Made by a program: the position numbers and the translations under genes. A model generated the notes under the pieces. It made no database searches and had not been told where the DNA came from. It saw nothing but the letters and a program-made list of their open reading frames with translations. 38,555 bases of DNA, taken from contig MEXP01000018.1 of assembly GCA_001773725.1 (NCBI GenBank), positions 1 to 38,555 on the forward strand, in the 5' to 3' direction. This stretch comes from Candidatus Amesbacteria bacterium RIFCSPLOWO2_01_FULL_49_25. GTDB lineage: Bacteria > Patescibacteriota > Microgenomatia > CAZETR01 > Amesbacteraceae. Shown one piece after another: positions 8,451 to 16,926 of this stretch; position 1 is the stretch's first letter; the number at the start of each line of letters is the position of its first letter.

Positions 8451-9329
8451 GTGGTGGAAATGACACTCAAACAAGCCGTAGAAGAATATAAAAACGTATA
8501 TATGCCGGCCAGAAATTTCTCTACCAGAACCAGGGTAGAGTATGCGAACGATATTGAAGACCTGACTTCGTTTGTGGAACAAAACGGCATCCACCGGGTA
8601 GGGATGATTACATTACCAACTGTAGAGAGATATCTAGCGGAACTGGACCGGCGGGGAATAGCCGGAGCAACAAGGAAACGGAAAGTTGTCTCGATCAGAT
8701 CATTCCTTACTTTTCTTTACCAGGACGGTTATATCGCAACCAACATCGGTAAACGCATAATTCCACCTCGGACAGATTTTAAAAATCCACGCTTTCTTAC
8801 AGAAAGGGAGTATAAGCGTTTGCTTGATGCTGCCTCTCAAAACCCACGGGATTTTGCCATAATCCAACTTTTACTTCAAACCGGTATAAAGCTTTCAGAG
8901 ATAACTCGGTTGAGTTTAAACGATGTTGAGCTGTCGGATACGAAATTGCCAGAACAGAAAGAAGGGGGGTATCTTCACATAATTGGGAGCGAACGGCAAA
9001 AAGAACGGACTATCCCTTTGAATAACAAAGCCTGTACTGCGCTTGGTGAATACGTAAAGAGAAGATCTCTTACAAAAAATAATATTCTTTTTATCAACAG
9101 ATTTGGGAAACGATTAAGTCCACGAGGAATAGAGAAGATTACGAGCAAATACTTTGATCAGACGGAAATAGAGGGGGCTACCGTACAATCTCTCCGGCAT
9201 ACATTCGGGATTCACCATGTAGCAAAAGGGACAAGCCTTAAAACCATACAAGCGATAATGGGGCATAAAGACCCGCGATCAACCGCAATATATGTTTCTC
9301 TCATCAGGGAGACAACATACGAGCTTTAA
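8451..9329 (+). CDS. Tyrosine recombinase with altered catalytic residues
   Basis: This is a 292-residue XerC/D-sized protein with a SAM-like N-terminal core-binding domain (residues 5-95) and a catalytic domain. Motifs: 'TGIKLSE' at 144-150 (normally TG.R.SE), beta-hairpin K184, 'QSLRHTF' at 246-252 (normally H.LRHT), 'GH' at 271-272 and Tyr281 in 'IYVSL'. Arg-I is thus Lys147 and the motif-II His is Gln246, while Arg249, His272 and Tyr281 remain. It may be a divergent enzyme, a weak one or a DNA-binding relic. The start is GTG with only a weak ribosome binding site. Its stop overlaps the stop of the convergent restriction-modification gene. Confidence 0.8.
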   Translation: MVEMTLKQAVEEYKNVYMPARNFSTRTRVEYANDIEDLTSFVEQNGIHRVGMITLPTVERYLAELDRRGIAGATRKRKVVSIRSFLTFLYQDGYIATNIGKRIIPPRTDFKNPRFLTEREYKRLLDAASQNPRDFAIIQLLLQTGIKLSEITRLSLNDVELSDTKLPEQKEGGYLHIIGSERQKERTIPLNNKACTALGEYVKRRSLTKNNILFINRFGKRLSPRGIEKITSKYFDQTEIEGATVQSLRHTFGIHHVAKGTSLKTIQAIMGHKDPRSTAIYVSLIRETTYEL

Positions 9330-12328
9330 ACCTTCCCTTCCACGATCTTTATCTCATCCTCCGTCAACCCATACAATTCATAGACTAGAGTATCAATTTG
9401 CCTATCTGTTGAAACGATCTCGCGTTTTACCAACTCTTGTTCCTGCGGCGTACGCGGATTACGCTTATGCAATTCCAACATTCGCTCCACAAGGGATACC
9501 ATCTTGTCGTACCTCGCTTTATCGGTGGGGTCAGAGAAGTTGATTTTTTTAACAGGGAAACCTTCTAGATACTGACCAAAGAAACGCAAATAAGTATCAC
9601 CTGTGCCTTCCAATCCTGCGCAAACGATTCTGAAATAGAAAAAACCTAGCTTTGAGTTTAATAATCCAAGCAGATACAAATCTCTTTTGGGAATGAAGTA
9701 AATGGTATTGGAACCGTAATGACCTTTTTCATCAAGAACAAACCGAGGAGTAGTAGCGATATCAGGGAAAATGATTTTTGGACTTTCAAAAAACTTTTTA
9801 TAAGCATACTGAGGCTGTTGCAGTTCATACCATTCCTGTCGTGTCACTCTTTTTATAAGTCTATCTTTGTAGCTATGCAGGTGTTTTTTTATAGCAGGAT
9901 ATTTTTCAATACTGACTCCATGATAGGTGTAGATCAAGTAGATATCTTTTGGCTCAAGGCTATAACGACGTATATCCCGACCATTCACGAATGGCTTTAT
10001 GATTTCTGCTGAGGTAGAGTAAGATGAAATTAATTGATTGCGGGTTTGTGAATCGATTACAAAAGCTTCCGTCAGGCCCGACTTCACACCCATAAAAATT
10101 TGTCCGTCACAATATTCAACTAAACGAGTGTTATCATCTTTGATTTTTGTCATCAAATCGTCAGTTTCTTGTGTTGAAAAACTCCAGATATTTTGAGTTA
10201 GAGCTGAAGGAGGAACTTCATAAGATGTTTCAATGATTGCTTCTTTTATAGGTAAGGATCCAGATTGTACTAATTTGAATTTCTCAATTTCAAGAGGTGG
10301 AGTGTAGATAATTGCTTTCTCCTCACTTTTCGTTTTACGAGACGAGATAATTACAATTGTGCGAACAGTTGCCCCTTTAAAAACTGGTAACCCTGCAAAG
10401 TCAACTACGCGCTCAATGGAGGCTGATTGCCTAATAAATTCTCGCAGAGGTTTTCCATAGTTTGCTCGCAAAAACTTATTCGACACAATCATTCCAAATC
10501 GACCTTTTTGGTTGAGAAGCTTATGTTCCTTTTCAATGAAATAAGCATACATATCAGAACGTTCATCATGAGAAACGTAGTTTCGCTTTAGATATGTTTT
10601 TAAATCCTTGAATTCTTCCATTCGAATATAAGGCGGATTCCCGATCACCACATCAAAACCGCCCTGTATGAACACCTGTGGAAAAGCTGTTTTCCAATCA
10701 AAAACGTTGACACGGTAGCGTTCTTCTTCGTCAATTAACATTGCCAGTTGTCGGCCTTCATAATAGTCAGGCCCAACCAGAGAATTTCCACATTGAATGT
10801 TCTTTCCTAAATCAGGCAAAACGCGTTCCTGAAAGAACGATAACTGCGAACCGATAGTTTCCTGATTCTCATTTTCAAGTACCTTCAAAAGCAAGGATAA
10901 TTTAGTTACTTCCACAGCTTGTGAGTCAATATCTACACCGAAGATATTGTTAAGTAGGATTTCTTTCTTCTTTGCAGTAGTGAGCCTCCAGCCATCCTTG
11001 ACTTGAAAGATGGCGGGGTTTTTACCTGTCGCAAACTTGTCAGGTTCATGGTGAAGATACCAATCCAGATGCCAATCTAATAAGTATTGAAATGCTCCCA
11101 ATGGAAAGGTCCCAGATCCACAAGCGGGGTCAAGTATTTTTACCTTTGCCGCTTCTTTTGGTGTTTTCCCCTCCAGTAGTTTGCCTACTGTGTTTTGTAC
11201 TATGTAATTCACTATATATGTGGGTGTGTAATAGACTCCACCAGCCTTACGAACTTCTGGCTTTTCTTCCACCTTTGCTTGATGTCCTGCCGTCAGTCGA
11301 ATGACTTTCCCGAGGAAACGCTCGTACACCTGACCTAAAATATCCGATGGAATTTCCCTGAATACATACGGGCTTTCGGGGTAATACAGGTTTTTGAGAA
11401 TATCATGTAAGGCCTTATCATCGATCTTCAAGCCAAGCGTCAATGAATCGGGGCCGCTAGATTGGTCTTTTTCATTCTTGAAATGGAACAAGCCAGAGTT
11501 ATAGCGCGCGTCTGCCCGTTGGAATAACTGACGAAGGTTTTCGTATATATTTCTAGCTGCTGAGATTTCTTTGAGTTGCTCATCACGTTCTATGCCGCGA
11601 TCTTCACAAATGCGTAGAAAGACGATGCGGTCAATTGTCATTTGCACTGCGTAGTTCAGTTCACGAGCTGTCAAATTAGGATTTCGTAAAGCCACATTCT
11701 TTGCCAGTAATTCTCGCCAACGTTCAATTTCAGCTAGGAACGCGTCATCTACTTCTGTTGTTCCCTTTTTACCTTTAATACCCTCAGCATAACTATCAAA
11801 TGAACCTTTTAAGACCGCTTCATGCGAAAAAATTGCAGCTATGGTGTCCCATTTGTCGATAAAATCTTTATACGAAAGTAAAAGAATTCGACCTGTTGAT
11901 GCTTTATCTCTTTTATCAGGCTTAACCCGGCAATCGTAAACTGCGAACTCTTCAAAATCTGTCAGAATTCCTAGAGGCAGCTTTGTGCTCCAGGCATATC
12001 GGCGCAACTGGAAGGCGGGGTGAATGTTGAACTCAATGTTGACTGCCGGCTTCTTGGCTTCTACAAAAAATTTACGTGTCCCGCCGATTCGAAAGGCATA
12101 ATCGGGGGCTTTGTTTGCCCCCTCAATTTCCAAAGAATCTTCATGAATGACTTCTTTATAGATTTCAGCATAACCTTGTCTATTCGCAACATCCCAACCA
12201 AGAGCTTCGAAAAAAGGATCTAAAAACTCACGCCGAAGTTGTGTCTCGTTATATCTTCCTAAACGGTATAAATTTCGGTTCTGCTCAAACCGCTCAACTA
12301 ATTGGTGGATGGTGTTTGGTGCGGGCAT
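9326..12328 (-). CDS. Type IIG restriction-modification enzyme (fused nuclease-methyltransferase)
   Basis: A single chain of about 1000 residues. The N-terminus has the 'LDPFFEALGWDV' segment of this family and a PD-(D/E)XK nuclease core ('APDYAF' followed by 'FFVEAKKP', i.e. D..E.K). An adenine-N6 methyltransferase follows, with motif I 'ILDPACGSGTF' about 400 residues in and motif IV 'NPPY' about 560 residues in. The last 300 residues are a TaqI/Eco57I-type target-recognition region ending in a helical tail. It should methylate and cleave DNA by itself. I prefer the start at 12328 ('MPAPNTIHQLVERF'); an in-frame ATG at 12352 adds eight residues but overlaps the end of a remnant frame. A near-consensus promoter lies at 12488-12516. 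Its stop overlaps that of the convergent recombinase. Confidence 0.9.
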   Translation of the reverse strand: MPAPNTIHQLVERFEQNRNLYRLGRYNETQLRREFLDPFFEALGWDVANRQGYAEIYKEVIHEDSLEIEGANKAPDYAFRIGGTRKFFVEAKKPAVNIEFNIHPAFQLRRYAWSTKLPLGILTDFEEFAVYDCRVKPDKRDKASTGRILLLSYKDFIDKWDTIAAIFSHEAVLKGSFDSYAEGIKGKKGTTEVDDAFLAEIERWRELLAKNVALRNPNLTARELNYAVQMTIDRIVFLRICEDRGIERDEQLKEISAARNIYENLRQLFQRADARYNSGLFHFKNEKDQSSGPDSLTLGLKIDDKALHDILKNLYYPESPYVFREIPSDILGQVYERFLGKVIRLTAGHQAKVEEKPEVRKAGGVYYTPTYIVNYIVQNTVGKLLEGKTPKEAAKVKILDPACGSGTFPLGAFQYLLDWHLDWYLHHEPDKFATGKNPAIFQVKDGWRLTTAKKKEILLNNIFGVDIDSQAVEVTKLSLLLKVLENENQETIGSQLSFFQERVLPDLGKNIQCGNSLVGPDYYEGRQLAMLIDEEERYRVNVFDWKTAFPQVFIQGGFDVVIGNPPYIRMEEFKDLKTYLKRNYVSHDERSDMYAYFIEKEHKLLNQKGRFGMIVSNKFLRANYGKPLREFIRQSASIERVVDFAGLPVFKGATVRTIVIISSRKTKSEEKAIIYTPPLEIEKFKLVQSGSLPIKEAIIETSYEVPPSALTQNIWSFSTQETDDLMTKIKDDNTRLVEYCDGQIFMGVKSGLTEAFVIDSQTRNQLISSYSTSAEIIKPFVNGRDIRRYSLEPKDIYLIYTYHGVSIEKYPAIKKHLHSYKDRLIKRVTRQEWYELQQPQYAYKKFFESPKIIFPDIATTPRFVLDEKGHYGSNTIYFIPKRDLYLLGLLNSKLGFFYFRIVCAGLEGTGDTYLRFFGQYLEGFPVKKINFSDPTDKARYDKMVSLVERMLELHKRNPRTPQEQELVKREIVSTDRQIDTLVYELYGLTEDEIKIVEGKV

Positions 12329-12332
12329 AAGA

Positions 12333-12416
12333 TTACTCGATGGCTTCTTCATAATCCTTAAGCACTTTATCCGAGAGACGGTAAAGACCCTCGTAGAAGC
12401 TGACCCGTAGCCTGCG
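12333..12416 (-). pseudogene. 3' remnant of a lost gene upstream of the type IIG gene
   Basis: In a frame different from the restriction gene, 27 codons read 'FYEGLYRLSDKVLKDYEEAI' plus a final residue and TAA, four bases before the preferred ATG of the restriction gene. The peptide has natural helix composition, and the stop-to-start spacing is that of an operon. Just upstream the frame is closed by a stop. I read it as the surviving tail of a gene once co-transcribed with the restriction enzyme. It is short, so chance is not excluded. Confidence 0.35.
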
Positions 12417-12487
12417 TTAAGCCTTATTTGCCGGACAGCTACTAAAATATATTCAATTATTACCTGTAGAATTCCAGATACAATTGT

Positions 12488-12516
12488 ATTATAGGACTTT
12501 GTCGAGAAAATGTCAG
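12488..12516 (-). promoter_or_regulatory. Near-consensus sigma-70-type promoter for the type IIG gene
   Basis: Reading the minus strand, CTGACA (12516-12511) and TATAAT (12493-12488) are separated by exactly 17 nt. Transcription would start near 12480 and reach the restriction gene after about 150 nt, running through the remnant frame. A 6-bp inverted repeat CCAAAC/GTTTGG (12521-12543) lies just upstream. Confidence 0.65.
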
Positions 12517-12567
12517 GTTACCAAACGATTTTAAAATGTTTGGACGGGAAAATTAAGGGGAAATTAA

Positions 12568-13035
12568 TTAATCTTTAGCAGATCGATAGTCTGCATGATT
12601 CGGAAGAGCTGATTTAATAAATTCGCCTGGGGAAAACGCCTGAACATCAAGATTTGCTTTATTCACCTCCAAAGCGAAACCTTTATCAAGCGTTAGAAGA
12701 AAAGGGGCATGAATCTCTAAGGCTGCGGCAACAACGTGCACATCTTTCTTATTCACCAGCTTTTCTAACCTGGCAAATTCTTCTCTATTTGGCAATGGAG
12801 CCAGAGAGAAGGGGACAATGGAAATTAGGTTGTACAACCTTTTTATTTCCTTGTCTCCAAGTTTTGACTGGATATTTTTCTGTGCTTCCAAAAGCACCGG
12901 CTGGGAAACGACTGCTTTTAGATAACCTCTGGCACAAACCGACAATAAAAAACCGGAGCCACCTGTAGGTGATCCGGCTGCGGCCACTAGGCACGATGAA
13001 TCGAAAAAAAGCAGAGTATCGCGGTCAATGCTCAT
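12568..13035 (-). CDS. PIN-domain toxin (VapC-like ribonuclease)
   Basis: A 155-residue PIN fold with the expected acidic positions: Asp12 in 'LLFFDSSCLV', a Glu in 'REEFARLEKL', Asp in 'NKKDVHVVAAALE' and Asp in 'LLTLDKGF'. PIN toxins are Mg-dependent RNases that cut tRNA or rRNA. The gene overlaps the upstream HTH gene by 4 bp (ATGA), the usual arrangement for a translationally coupled antitoxin-toxin pair. The ORF is slightly longer than a minimal VapC, with a C-terminal extension 'SALPNHADYRSAKD'. Role as toxin is inferred from fold and pairing. Confidence 0.8.
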   Translation of the reverse strand: MSIDRDTLLFFDSSCLVAAAGSPTGGSGFLLSVCARGYLKAVVSQPVLLEAQKNIQSKLGDKEIKRLYNLISIVPFSLAPLPNREEFARLEKLVNKKDVHVVAAALEIHAPFLLTLDKGFALEVNKANLDVQAFSPGEFIKSALPNHADYRSAKD

Positions 13036-13325
13036 TGGTTGGCTGATAAGAAGCGCTTAGCAATTTCTTGGGCTTCCTCATCAAGTTCATCAGCTCTAAT
13101 GAACTCAGCAACCTCTCTTCCGGTATATTCTCTAAGAGTTATATCCTCCCTTGTCCTTGTAGCCCATAAGAGAAGGTCTATGCTTCCTCTGGGAATGCGG
13201 TATGTGCGTCCAAGTTTTGACGCGACCAGTTTTCCTTGCCGGATATACCGATAGATGGTCTCTCTTTCCACCTGCAAGTATTCTGCCGCCTGCTCGGGGG
13301 TAAAAATTTCTCGTTTTTGTTCCAT
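13032..13325 (-). CDS. HTH-17/excisionase-type antitoxin
   Basis: This is a 97-residue protein. Residues 7-50 are a MerR/excisionase-like helix-turn-helix ('FTPEQAAEYLQVERETIYRY', then 'GKLVASKLGRTYRIPRGSID'). The C-terminal half ('TGREVAEFIRADELDEEAQEI') is acidic and helical, suited to binding and blocking the PIN partner. It is the first gene of the pair, overlaps the toxin by 4 bp and has a promoter with repeated half-sites directly upstream. It probably represses its own operon. A GAGGT ribosome binding site precedes the ATG. Confidence 0.8.
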   Translation of the reverse strand: MEQKREIFTPEQAAEYLQVERETIYRYIRQGKLVASKLGRTYRIPRGSIDLLLWATRTREDITLREYTGREVAEFIRADELDEEAQEIAKRFLSANQ

Positions 13326-13342
13326 AACATTACCTCAAGTCG

Positions 13343-13371
13343 ATTCTCTCAGACTTAAGACGACTTGTCAA
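13343..13371 (-). promoter_or_regulatory. Promoter and probable operator of the PIN/HTH pair
   Basis: On the minus strand TTGACA (13371-13366) and GAGAAT (13348-13343) are 17 nt apart. Around and between them the motif AGTC..TAAGT recurs (AGTCCTAAGT just upstream, AGTCGTCTTAAGTC in the spacer, GACTTGAG after the -10), as expected for autoregulation by an HTH antitoxin. Confidence 0.6.
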
Positions 13372-13590
13372 TACTTAGGACTACTTACTTTTTTATTAAG
13401 AGCCATTGTCACAAACTAAAAGTTCTACCAAGTCAGACTACGAGTTTGTAAAAACACTGTCACATTTGAAAGGGTATTGTTCCGAAACAACCCTAAAATA
13501 TTTGTGCGAAAATTAAACGTTTTCGTGTATCATACAGGTGTCAAAAATATACGCAGCTAGCTATATTTGTTGTCCATCCAGGTGGTCAAA

Positions 13591-14946
13591 ATGATTAACG
13601 CGGAAGAAGTTGTGAACAAAGCAGAAGAGTTGGGTGTTCACCCATATAACGTCCAACGGGATTACATTTTTGGTTGGGTTCTTATGGGCATCTATACAGC
13701 CAGCGATCTTGGCGCTCACCTGATTCTCAAAGGTGGTAATTGCTTTCGTAAAGCCTATTTCGAATTAGCGCGATACTCTCCGGACTTGGATTTTGCAACA
13801 CCCGAGAGGTTTACTGAAGATTATCTTTGTAATCAACTAAATCTGTTGTGTGAGTTTATTGAAACCAGAACCGGCGTCCGATTTGAGCGGGATCGAACAA
13901 GGGTTGAAGAAAAACAAAGCGCCGACAAGGCAAAGTTCATTCATGAAGCGAGACTTTACTTCCACGACTTTTTTGGTGAGGAGAGCCAGATCATTATCAG
14001 TATTCGAATGGATATAAGCGAGCTTGAAAAGATATTTCTACCTGTTCAATCGCGTAATCTTATTCACACATATTCAGATCTGTCTGCCTGCCAGTGCCAA
14101 GTTAAATGCCTTAAACTAGAGGAAGTGCTTGCGGGCAAGTTGAAATGTCTCCTTCAGCGGCGCCACTCAGCGGATTTATACGACTTTGTCAATGCAACAT
14201 TCATTTCCCCCTCCATCGATATAAATCAAGCCGAAATTGTTTCGACGTTTTTGAAAATGACAATCTTCGGCTCTGGACCCGGGATTGTAAAGGAACTTCT
14301 TACTAACCTCCCTTTCCAGGTAATACGCGCGCTTTGGGATAAATATGTGGTTTGTCCGCGAGCATCAATCATAGATTTTGATGGAGCTGTAGAGGGATTT
14401 AGAGGGGTTGTAAATACCTTGTTTGGCTCCCTGCAACGGGGATGGGGTGATATAGCTTTCTTTCCTGCTGATCTTCGAAATCCAATTATGGAGGCAGGCT
14501 ATTCTCTTACACTCCTACGAATAGTTTACGATGGAGTCGAGCGTGAGGTTGAACCATACTCACTAAAATATAAAATAAGGCGAGACGGTGTAGGCCGGGA
14601 GTATCTTTACGTTTTTGATCAGACAGGAGGGAGAGGATCGGGACCAGGAATTAAATCACTCGTTCACAATGGCATTCAAGCAATTTCAAACACAGATATC
14701 CAATTCGAACCACGCCACGAAGTTGAATTGTCTAAAGCGGGACAGTTCTTTCAGGAAAAATACTTTCATTCAGTACCGCGTAATCAAACCATACGAAGTA
14801 TTTACTCGAAAAGTTCTCATAACTACACAATTGAATGTCCAGTATGTGGCAAACGCTTTTATCGGGAAAAATACAGCTCAAAGTTAAATCCACATAAAGA
14901 CAAGTACGGCAACCGTTGTTATGGAAGGATCGGTTATTTTGTATAA
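13591..14946 (+). CDS. AbiEii-type nucleotidyltransferase fused to WYL-like and Cys/His modules
   Basis: From the ATG at 13591 (AGGTGG six bases upstream; an upstream in-frame start lacks a site) the protein has 451 residues. Residues 40-210 form the AbiEii/AbiGii nucleotidyltransferase fold: 'LKGGNCFRKAYF' and 'YSPDLDFAT' give the GG and D-x-D motifs, and 'LEEVLAGKLKCLLQRR..ADLYDF' is the family's later motif. Residues about 310-390 resemble a WYL-like beta module ('RIVYDGVEREVEPYSL'). The tail 'CPVCGKRFYREK' with 'HKDKYGNRC' looks metal-binding. AbiEii proteins are type IV toxin-antitoxin toxins that modify tRNA; no AbiEi antitoxin is adjacent. The extra domains might provide built-in control or nucleic-acid sensing. 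The NTase call is firm, the other two domains less so. Confidence 0.8.
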   Translation: MINAEEVVNKAEELGVHPYNVQRDYIFGWVLMGIYTASDLGAHLILKGGNCFRKAYFELARYSPDLDFATPERFTEDYLCNQLNLLCEFIETRTGVRFERDRTRVEEKQSADKAKFIHEARLYFHDFFGEESQIIISIRMDISELEKIFLPVQSRNLIHTYSDLSACQCQVKCLKLEEVLAGKLKCLLQRRHSADLYDFVNATFISPSIDINQAEIVSTFLKMTIFGSGPGIVKELLTNLPFQVIRALWDKYVVCPRASIIDFDGAVEGFRGVVNTLFGSLQRGWGDIAFFPADLRNPIMEAGYSLTLLRIVYDGVEREVEPYSLKYKIRRDGVGREYLYVFDQTGGRGSGPGIKSLVHNGIQAISNTDIQFEPRHEVELSKAGQFFQEKYFHSVPRNQTIRSIYSKSSHNYTIECPVCGKRFYREKYSSKLNPHKDKYGNRCYGRIGYFV

Positions 14947-15030
14947 GCCATCCTTTATTGAAGATGATCTGTTTCGAACTTATAACAAATATTTGATTTA
15001 CTTCTGTTATAGGGTATATGTAGGAACTTG

Positions 15031-15082
15031 TTAGGTTCAAAACTCCACACGTTTTTACAGTAAACCCCAGTCTTGAACCTAA
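15031..15082. other. 10-bp perfect inverted repeat in the gap before the next gene
   Basis: TTAGGTTCAA (15031-15040) and TTGAACCTAA (15073-15082) are perfect complements around a 32-nt loop. It sits in the 232-nt gap between two same-strand genes and has no T-run, so an operator or recombination site is as likely as a terminator. The rest of the gap holds a TATAAT-like box near 15160 and nothing else I can name. Confidence 0.4.
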
Positions 15083-15178
15083 TTTACAGTCGCAAAAGGG
15101 AGGTTGTGCGAACAATAAGTACATTATTCCCCTATCCGGGTGTAACTCCTTTTTATCTTATAATCTTAGGAAGCGCTT

Positions 15179-16231
15179 ATGCAAAGTAAATCTTCGAGAA
15201 GCTTATTACAAACGAGTCAGCATATGAATGCTCAAATACAGTCTAGGCTCGATAAACTGCGTACAGATTATGACCAAGTAAGAGGATATCCATTTGCTCA
15301 CTTTTTCTGTCCGATTCTATTCAGGGATGAAGATACTCCCCTTTGCAAAGCTCACATAGTAAATCGCTCCTTTTCTGACTCGTCTCGAAAATGGACGGTA
15401 CAACGAAAAGATGTCGATGAGTTCTATGGCTCAAATTTTGAAGCTGATTTTTCCTCCATCCAATACAAAGAAAGTCGATCGCTAGGAAAAACTCTTACTG
15501 ACAAGGCACTCTATAAAACATTTACCCCGAAGATTTCTATTGATGATAAGCCGGTGGATTACTTTATCGCTCGTGGCGACATCCCCGAACAATTTACTCC
15601 TGTCTTGTTTGAAAATGACGATGGCCATTCCGTTTTTCTGGGACTGAAGATTTCACCTGAAGAATATCAATCTTTAGTAGGACAGAAAATAGAAATCGAA
15701 ATTTCTAAAGATGTACGAATGCCATCTCTGGTGTCGCTAATCAAAACCGCACATCTCACTCTCTTTGAAATGATAGGTTATCGTTATGCATTTTCGGCAG
15801 CAGGGCATTTCACTGGTTGGGACATATTAGGTAAGTTTTATTGGCAGAATCATAATAAACCTAAGTCCGAAATTCTTGCAAATGCACAGCTCTTTTTTCG
15901 CGAATTTACCCATATGGCTAGGCCTATTCAATCGCAAAGCCCCGGCATCAAAGGAACAATCACCGATGGACTTCTTTTCTTGTGCAGAAGCACTAAGGGC
16001 TTTCCGTGGGCCTTCATAGTATTCGTCAAGACATCCCAGTTGTTACACGCTGTAATAATTCCCATATTGGACCAGGTTGATAATGCCGAAAGGTTCTATA
16101 ACTTTCTACGAAATGAAAATGAAATCCTCGAAGCAACACTTTGTCGATTCAATAAAGATCATTGGGAAATAAGTAAGGAGTCGACTAGATTACAGTGGCC
16201 TAAGAGCGGAATTTTATATCCAGATTTTTAA
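15179..16231 (+). CDS. Hypothetical protein, 350 aa, with HNH-like Cys/His segment
   Basis: TTAGGAAG lies seven bases before the ATG. Near residues 40-65 the protein has 'FCPILFRDEDTPLCKAHIVN', an arrangement of C..(E/D)..C..HI.N reminiscent of the first strand of HNH nucleases ('AHIV/HIIP'), followed by 'WTVQRKDVDEFYGS'. A full HNH motif with a second His/Asn pair is not evident. The remainder is a mixed alpha/beta protein without membrane segments, containing 'IEIEISKDVRMPSLVSLIKTAHLTLFEMIGYRYAF'-type helices. It lies in the defence-like block, so a nuclease or effector role is possible, but I would not assign one. Confidence 0.6.
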   Translation: MQSKSSRSLLQTSQHMNAQIQSRLDKLRTDYDQVRGYPFAHFFCPILFRDEDTPLCKAHIVNRSFSDSSRKWTVQRKDVDEFYGSNFEADFSSIQYKESRSLGKTLTDKALYKTFTPKISIDDKPVDYFIARGDIPEQFTPVLFENDDGHSVFLGLKISPEEYQSLVGQKIEIEISKDVRMPSLVSLIKTAHLTLFEMIGYRYAFSAAGHFTGWDILGKFYWQNHNKPKSEILANAQLFFREFTHMARPIQSQSPGIKGTITDGLLFLCRSTKGFPWAFIVFVKTSQLLHAVIIPILDQVDNAERFYNFLRNENEILEATLCRFNKDHWEISKESTRLQWPKSGILYPDF

Positions 16232-16233
16232 TC

Positions 16234-16431
16234 CTAGGAAGAATAGCAAGGTATAATCCTCTCCAATAGATCCCGGATAACTCTGTAAAGCCTGGTTCCC
16301 CACTCGCTTTGTCTTCCTAAGAGAAATCCGTTTTCATCTTTTTGGATAAACTGCACATGCCATTTACTTCCCTTTCTTTCGATGAGGACTATTCCTTTGG
16401 TTGCCAGTTGTTCTAAAGCCAATATTCGCAT
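16234..16431 (-). CDS. Small hypothetical protein, copy 1 of a duplicated ORF
   Basis: 65 residues. The first 57 are identical to those of the ORF at 19381-19572, because both lie in a 193-bp perfect direct repeat; the last eight differ. The conserved part ('LALEQLATKGIVLIERKGSK', 'WGTRLYRVIRDLLE') looks like a small winged-helix-like or beta-hairpin protein. There is no clear ribosome binding site before the ATG. It ends three bases after the stop of the convergent upstream gene. Perfect identity means the duplication is recent and does not prove coding. Confidence 0.4.
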   Translation of the reverse strand: MRILALEQLATKGIVLIERKGSKWHVQFIQKDENGFLLGRQSEWGTRLYRVIRDLLERIIPCYSS

Positions 16432-16452
16432 ATTATTTGGCTCAGTATAGAA
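16260..16452. repeat. 193-bp direct repeat, copy 1
   Basis: I see no mismatch to 19401-19593 over 193 bp. The repeat carries most of a small minus-strand ORF plus about 20 bp upstream of its start. The two copies bracket a small membrane-protein gene and the secreted subtilase gene. Confidence 0.9.
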
Positions 16453-16495
16453 GAAGTAAGGGATTTTTCAACAGGATGGGAAGTTGTGCCCCCCG

Positions 16496-16786
16496 CTAAA
16501 CAAATAAGCTGATTATTATTACTAGTAGAATAATAATTAATGCGCTCCACCCCACGAAAGTTAATAGAAATTTTGTCCAGGCTATTCGTTTAGTATTTTT
16601 CTTTCTTTCGAGTGTAACTAGAGTCGCAAATACTGATACGAGAACAACATAAAAGATAAGCAGAAGAAAATAAAATGAATAGGAAAACTCATAATATGCA
16701 TTTATAGAACCAATAATTAATCCAATTGAAAGAGCAAGTGTAAATAGCAGAGGATATTTTAATAATTTTAACGTGTTTATTTTCAC
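16496..16786 (-). CDS. Small integral membrane protein
   Basis: From the GTG at 16786 the protein has 96 residues and three hydrophobic segments: 'LLKYPLLFTLALSIGLIIG', 'FYFLLLIFYVVLVSVFATLV' and 'WSALIIILLVIIISLFV'. A short basic loop ('LERKKNTKRIAW') separates the last two. The frame can be extended to a TTG at 16849, but that start falls inside a stem-loop that looks like the terminator of the upstream subtilase gene, so the shorter form is preferred. No function is evident. It lies between the two 193-bp repeats. Confidence 0.5.
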   Translation of the reverse strand: MKINTLKLLKYPLLFTLALSIGLIIGSINAYYEFSYSFYFLLLIFYVVLVSVFATLVTLERKKNTKRIAWTKFLLTFVGWSALIIILLVIIISLFV

Positions 16787-16844
16787 AAAGGGATTATTAA
16801 TAGAATAATGGAAAAAGAGTTTATGTTCAAGAGAAATACAAAAT

Positions 16845-16870
16845 AGCAAGGAGTCCTTTTCCTCCCTGCT
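16845..16870 (-). terminator. Probable terminator of the subtilase gene
   Basis: AGCA-GGAG (16845-16853) pairs with CTCC-TGCT (16862-16870) with one mismatch and an 8-nt loop. On the minus strand the stem is followed by ATTTTGTATTT, a moderately T-rich tail. It lies about 60 nt past the subtilase stop. Confidence 0.45.
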
Positions 16871-16926
16871 ATTAGGTCTTTTACTAAAGTTTGCTAAGTT
16901 TCTCTCTGCTCTTTATGGATTTAGTA

